This document shows, one piece after another, positions 60,531 to 64,000 of a stretch of DNA of 64,000 nucleotides. The stretch comes from an uncultured Steroidobacter sp. GTDB lineage: Bacteria > Pseudomonadota > Gammaproteobacteria > Steroidobacterales > Steroidobacteraceae. Numbering within the stretch: the first letter of the stretch is position 1; every line of letters begins with the position of its first letter. Made by a program: the position numbers and the translations under genes. The DNA lies in the NCBI GenBank assembly GCA_937864115.1, contig CALMII010000018.1, forward strand, positions 228,995 through 292,994, in the 5' to 3' direction. The notes under the pieces were generated by a model. It was not told where the DNA came from. It did no database searches and saw only the letters and a program-made list of their open reading frames with translations.

Positions 60531-60536
60531 TAGACT
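60531..60536 (+). promoter_or_regulatory. TAGACT -10-like box
   Basis: GGTAGACTTGG lies 60 bases upstream of the tail-collar operon's first gene, within the gap 60383-60596. It is identical over GGTAGACT to the boxes at 55350 and 63854. No clear -35 was seen. Confidence 0.4.
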
Positions 60537-60596
60537 TGGCCCGATACCGTTCGCACAGCGAGCGGTCCGGCACTCACCGCGTTGAGGAGAACTGGC

Positions 60597-61268
60597 ATGC
60601 CCCCCCTGCCCATCGACCGGCGCGGGTTCCTGCTCGCCGGCGGCGCGACCGCGAGCGCGATCGTCCTCGTCGGCTGGCCGCGCCGGATTCTCGGACAACC
60701 CGGCGTGCTGCGCGTCGGCGGAGCGTTCGTGCCCATGTGGTGCGTGGGGTCGGACTCGTGGGAGGACCTCTCGGCCGGCGTGGTCGCCCCGATGCGCGAG
60801 TGGCGCGCGTTCGAGACGGCCGACCTCGTCGCGCCCGGCGCGGCGCCGAACGCGTTCGGCGGCGTGTGCGCGATCGGCGTGCTCGGCGCGGCGATTCGCG
60901 ATGGCGCCGGGCTCTCCCGCACCCAGGTCGAGATCGATTTCACGCGACCGGCCGCCCCCGCCGGGGCTCCGCGACGAATGTTCCTGGCGATGTCCGCACG
61001 CGTCGGGGATGCTCCCGCGCCCGGGTCGGGATGCCGCGTGCCCACGGACCTGGGCCCGCCGCGTCTGCGACTGACCGCGGAAGCGATCGGAAAGGGGCCG
61101 CTGATCCAGGAGGTGCACGTGCCGCTGCGTCGCGGCGTGTACGCGCTGGGCTGGAGCGAGAGCGGGCGCGCCTCCGGGCGTGTCCGATGGACCGGCGAGG
61201 GTCTCGAGTCCGATTGGCCGTGCTGCGTGCTGGTTTCGATCGATCCACCGACCGGCCAGAGCGAGTAG
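60597..61268 (+). CDS. Tat-leader hypothetical protein upstream of tail-collar genes
   Basis: 223 residues from ATG 60597, with GAGGAG eight bases upstream. Twin-arginine-like leader (IDRRGFLLAGGATASAIVLV). The mature part is of unknown family (LRVGGAFVPMWCVGSDSWED, RTQVEIDFTRP, VHVPLRRGVYALGW). It lies 13 bases before the first tail-collar gene and is probably in the same operon. Similar exported small proteins sometimes accompany MdpB-like clusters. Confidence 0.6.
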   Translation: MPPLPIDRRGFLLAGGATASAIVLVGWPRRILGQPGVLRVGGAFVPMWCVGSDSWEDLSAGVVAPMREWRAFETADLVAPGAAPNAFGGVCAIGVLGAAIRDGAGLSRTQVEIDFTRPAAPAGAPRRMFLAMSARVGDAPAPGSGCRVPTDLGPPRLRLTAEAIGKGPLIQEVHVPLRRGVYALGWSESGRASGRVRWTGEGLESDWPCCVLVSIDPPTGQSE

Positions 61269-61281
61269 AGGAGTTGCCCGA

Positions 61282-61809
61282 ATGCCCGCCTCACCATTTC
61301 TCGGCGAGATCATGCCGTTCGCGGGGAACTTCGCCCCGACGGGATGGCTCGCCTGCCAGGGACAGTTGCTCTCCATCGCCCAGTACGATGCGCTTTTCTC
61401 GCTCATCGGGACCACCTACGGGGGCAACGGCACGACAAACTTCGCCCTGCCCGACCTGCGCGGGCGCGTGCCGATCCACTCCGGGCAGGGCCCCGGCCTG
61501 CCCAACTACGTCGTCGGGCAGACGGCGGGGGCCGAGTCGGCCACGGTTTCCGTGGCGCAGCTCCCGGCCCACTCGCACGCGGCGGCCACCGCCGGCGCGG
61601 GCAACGCGCCGGTGCCGACCGCGGGCGTCCCCGCCCCCTCGCGGGCGGCGGACCCCTCGTACGGCCCGCCCGCGGGCGGGGCGACCATGCCGGCGGGAGC
61701 CGTGAGCGCGTCCGGGGCCGCGTCGCCCCAATCGCACGAGAACACGCAGCCATTTCTGGCGATCAACTTCTGCATCGCGGTGAGCGGGATCTATCCGTCG
61801 CCGAACTGA
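61282..61809 (+). CDS. Phage tail-collar domain protein (MdpB-like), 1
   Basis: 175 residues with a phage-tail-collar (PF07484-type) fold: FLGEIMPFAGNFAPTGWLAC, LFSLIGTTYGGNGTTNFALP and DLRGRVPIHSGQGPGL. The C-terminal block is QPFLAINFCIAVSGIYPSPN. Microcystin-dependent-protein-like family; in free form these occur in bacterial chromosomes in groups of two or three. GAGGAG ribosome site. First of three tandem paralogues, with differing linker regions. Confidence 0.85.
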   Translation: MPASPFLGEIMPFAGNFAPTGWLACQGQLLSIAQYDALFSLIGTTYGGNGTTNFALPDLRGRVPIHSGQGPGLPNYVVGQTAGAESATVSVAQLPAHSHAAATAGAGNAPVPTAGVPAPSRAADPSYGPPAGGATMPAGAVSASGAASPQSHENTQPFLAINFCIAVSGIYPSPN

Positions 61810-61841
61810 TCGGCGGTCACGAACAAACCCCGGAGCGAGCC

Positions 61842-62372
61842 ATGGGCTACGAGCCTTTTCTCGGACAAGTGAAGTGCTTCGCGTTCGCCTTCGCCCCGCG
61901 CGGGTGGGCCCAGTGCGCCGGGCAGTTGCTGCCGATCAACCAGAACCAGGCGCTCTTCTCGCTCCTGGGAACCACCTACGGCGGCAACGGCACTTCGAAC
62001 TTTGCGCTGCCGGACCTGCGCGGGCGGGCGCCGATCCACGCGGGAACCGGCCCGGGGCTGACGGCGCGCACGCTGGGCGCCGCGATCGGCGAGGCCTCCC
62101 ACGCGCTGTCCGCCGCCGAGATTCCGGCCCACACGCACACCGTCTCCGCGACGACCCTCGAGGGAGACTCCGCCACGCCGGCGGGCGCGTTTCCCACCAA
62201 GTCCGGCGCGGGCGACGCCCGTTTCGGAACGCCCGGACAGGCCGGCGCGGGAGCCATGCACGCCGGCGCGATCGCGAGCGCCGGCTCGTCGCAGGCCCAC
62301 CAGAACATGATGCCCTCGCTGTGCATGAACTACTGCATCGCCCTTCAGGGCATCTACCCGTCCCGTCCGTAG
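61842..62372 (+). CDS. Phage tail-collar domain protein (MdpB-like), 2
   Basis: 176 residues, same architecture: FLGQVKCFAFAFAPRGWAQC, LFSLLGTTYGGNGTSNFALP, DLRGRAPIHAGTGPGL, ending CMNYCIALQGIYPSRP. It starts 32 bases after the first. Between the collar motifs and the C-terminus the sequence differs strongly from its neighbours, so the three probably form a mixed assembly or bind different ligands. Confidence 0.85.
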   Translation: MGYEPFLGQVKCFAFAFAPRGWAQCAGQLLPINQNQALFSLLGTTYGGNGTSNFALPDLRGRAPIHAGTGPGLTARTLGAAIGEASHALSAAEIPAHTHTVSATTLEGDSATPAGAFPTKSGAGDARFGTPGQAGAGAMHAGAIASAGSSQAHQNMMPSLCMNYCIALQGIYPSRP

Positions 62373-62394
62373 CCCGCCGACCAGGGAGCACACC

Positions 62395-62931
62395 ATGGGC
62401 GCTGCCGATCCTTTTCTCGGTGAGATCCACCTGTTCGCGGGCAACTTCGCGCCCGCCGGGTGGGCGTTCTGCGACGGGCAGGTGATGTCCATCGCCCAGA
62501 ACACCGCGTTGTTCTCGCTGCTGGGCACCGCCTACGGCGGCAACGGCATCAACACGTTCGCGCTCCCCGACCTGCGCGGGCGGGCCCCGATGCACTTTGG
62601 CCAGGGCCCGGGCCTGTCGCAGCGGTTCCTGGGCCAGTCCGGCGGCGTCGAGGCCGTCACGCTCTCCCCGGCGCAGGTGCCCTCGCACACCCACTCCCTC
62701 GCGGTCTCGCAAACCCCGGGCTCGACGGGCAACCCGAGCGGCCAGACCTGGGCCGCGTCGGCGGCGGGCGTGAAGAACTACGCCACTCCCGGCAACGGCG
62801 GCCCGACCACCACCATGGGGGCGGGCATGCTCGCCCCCGTCGGAGGCGGCGGGCCACACACCAACATGCAGCCCTCGCTGGTGCTCAGCTACATCATCGC
62901 GATCCAGGGGGTCTACCCGTCGCGCCCATGA
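62395..62931 (+). CDS. Phage tail-collar domain protein (MdpB-like), 3
   Basis: 178 residues: FLGEIHLFAGNFAPAGWAFC, LFSLLGTAYGGNGINTFALP and DLRGRAPMHFGQGPGL, ending LSYIIAIQGVYPSRP. It starts 22 bases after the second. No other phage structural genes surround the trio, so these look like chromosomal free-standing collar proteins. Confidence 0.85.
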   Translation: MGAADPFLGEIHLFAGNFAPAGWAFCDGQVMSIAQNTALFSLLGTAYGGNGINTFALPDLRGRAPMHFGQGPGLSQRFLGQSGGVEAVTLSPAQVPSHTHSLAVSQTPGSTGNPSGQTWAASAAGVKNYATPGNGGPTTTMGAGMLAPVGGGGPHTNMQPSLVLSYIIAIQGVYPSRP

Positions 62932-62981
62932 AGCGGCGGGCGGTCTGGCGGGCACGACCCGTTCATAGAAAGAGAACTTCC

Positions 62982-63692
62982 ATGACCACCCGTCACGCAA
63001 CTCGGATCATCACGGCCCTCGGCGCGGCGGCCTGCCTCGCGGCGGGCGCGATCGCCGCCGACACCTGCCACGTCGCCCTGCGCCCCACCGACCCGCTCTG
63101 GAACCGCCCCAAGGACACCAACTCCGTCGCGGCCATCGTCGGGTGCGCCGGGTCCGCCCTGGACTCGCAGAACAACGCCGTGCCCTACCGCATCGTGAAG
63201 ATCCGCACCCCCGTCGCCGAGTTCCTGAGCCTGACGGTCACCAGCCTCGAGCCGCCCGCCTCGGGATTCGATCCGTTCATCGGGGTGTACTGCTCGTCGT
63301 TCAACGCCTCAGGCCCGCTGAGCAACCTCGTCACGCTCGACGATGATTCCGCGGGGTGGCCCAACGCCGCCGTGCCCGTGGGCCGCAACATCACCCTCAC
63401 CCCCAATACCGACTACTTCCTCGTCGTTTCCGCCTACTCGAGCGCCCCGGGCGCGGGCACGCCCTTCGGTCGCGTCCGCATCACCCTCGGCGGCGCGGCG
63501 GTCTTCTCGCAGGCCCCCGCGGGCTGCTGCAAGGCCGACTTCAACCAGGACGGCCAGGTCGCCGTGCAGGACATCTTTGATTTTCTCAACGCCTGGCTCG
63601 CGGTCGCGCCCGCGACGGATATCGACGGCGTGAACGGCGTGCAGGTCGCCGACATCTTCGCGTTCCTCGGCGCGTGGTTTCAGGGCTGCTGA
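62982..63692 (+). CDS. Secreted GC-type dockerin-anchored protein
   Basis: 236 residues from ATG 62982. Signal peptide (ALGAAACLAAGAIAADT). A beta-rich middle domain (FLSLTVTSLEPPASGFDPFI; ITLTPNTDYFLVVSAYSSAP) resembles pre-peptidase C-terminal-type domains. The tail has two dockerin-like units (KADFNQDGQVAVQDIFDFLN and GVQVADIFAFLGAWFQGC), ending Gly-Cys as in the protein at 56704. It lies 50 bases after the tail-collar trio and may be cotranscribed. Confidence 0.8.
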   Translation: MTTRHATRIITALGAAACLAAGAIAADTCHVALRPTDPLWNRPKDTNSVAAIVGCAGSALDSQNNAVPYRIVKIRTPVAEFLSLTVTSLEPPASGFDPFIGVYCSSFNASGPLSNLVTLDDDSAGWPNAAVPVGRNITLTPNTDYFLVVSAYSSAPGAGTPFGRVRITLGGAAVFSQAPAGCCKADFNQDGQVAVQDIFDFLNAWLAVAPATDIDGVNGVQVADIFAFLGAWFQGC

Positions 63693-64000
63693 CGGGCCAG
63701 ACGCGGCCTGACCCGCACATCTGCGGACATCGGAGCACGGGGCTTTCCCTTGACCGCGATCGTCGGCGTGCCGATCTCGGATCGGGGCCACCCAAACAGG
63801 CCATGCCGCCGCACGAAGTTCGCAAATGTTCTCTTGCGAAACATTCGCGAGTTGGTAGACTGCGCGCGGCCCTTGGCCAAGCGCGGTTTTTCGAACGCGC
63901 CCACCCTTCCACGGACTCGTCGCGGGTATTCGATCGGGCCCGCGTCTGCACGAGTTGAAACGCTCCGTAGCGAGCGCTTGGGCCCCACGCGCCCCCCACC
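63693..64000. other. Non-coding end region with a possible promoter
   Basis: No gene I can support lies in these 308 bases; reading frames here lack family features or ribosome sites. Arms TCGCAAATGT (63820-63829) and ACATTCGCGA (63841-63850) form an inverted repeat with one mismatch, overlapping the promoter-like TTGCGA-16-TAGACT. A gene may start beyond the window. Confidence 0.5.
63834..63861 (+). promoter_or_regulatory. Promoter-like TTGCGA-N16-TAGACT
   Basis: TTGCGA (63834-63839) and TAGACT (63856-63861) are 16 bases apart, close to a sigma-70-type promoter. The -10 is again GGTAGACT. The inverted repeat around TTGCGA could be a regulator site. Confidence 0.5.

Noticed and set aside
63680..63988. 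A 102-codon minus-strand frame at the right end
   Set aside because: No ribosome site, no family, and it covers promoter-like sequence.

Overview
The window holds two unrelated stretches of DNA that meet at about 36,511-36,530, inside the 5' end of a rhodanese gene. The left part (1 to ~36.5 kb) looks gammaproteobacterial (Steroidobacter/Nevskia-like): TonB-dependent receptors, Tat and Sec export signals, an RND pump with a TolC-type channel, an extended ExbB/ExbD/TonB operon, and REP-type GCCGGCTTCAGCCGGC hairpins. The right part (~36.5 to 64 kb) looks planctomycetal (Phycisphaerae-like): GC-type dockerin tails, transmembrane proteins with a CxxC zinc ribbon at the C-terminus, a TIGR03790 protein, a DUF6677-like protein, and intergenic GGAAGGC, CCCAGTG and GGGGAGCA tandem repeats. 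No integrase, tRNA or transposase lies at the junction. A chimeric assembly or concatenation is more likely than a transfer event. Function should not be inferred across the join.

Left part. The tail of one TonB receptor (1-42) is followed by a complete siderophore-type TonB receptor (137-3052). Next comes a long same-strand array (3119-22144) of eight exported amidase-signature enzymes, two exported type-II-like L-asparaginases, one exported acetamidase/formamidase and one polytopic membrane protein. Every amidase keeps the Lys-Ser-Ser triad, and the two serines are always exactly 24 residues apart. After it come a secreted protein with two TonB-C domains coupled to a JmjC/cupin oxygenase, an RND adaptor and pump, a seven-gene Ton energiser operon (DUF3450, extended ExbB, ExbB, ExbD, ExbD, TonB, TPR), a convergent TolC-like channel, and the broken rhodanese. 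The likely theme is Ton-driven uptake and periplasmic hydrolysis of amide-rich molecules. The substrate is unknown.

Right part. Mostly housekeeping or lineage-specific genes: SUMF1-like, DUF167, HAD, TIGR03790, HTH-membrane, DUF2071, metallophosphoesterase, an antitoxin/PIN cassette with a frameshifted toxin, small membrane proteins, a YHS lipoprotein, GC-dockerin proteins, dihydrolipoyl dehydrogenase and three tandem tail-collar proteins. Two things stand out. First, a phage-like module without virion genes: a complete terminase large subunit, an ABC-ATPase fused to a GNAT acetyltransferase, a small HTH protein, and a divergent XRE-S24 repressor with an intact autocleavage site. Second, a family of small palindromic elements that lie between genes and also, in frame, inside several coding sequences. 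No CRISPR array, rRNA or tRNA was recognised.
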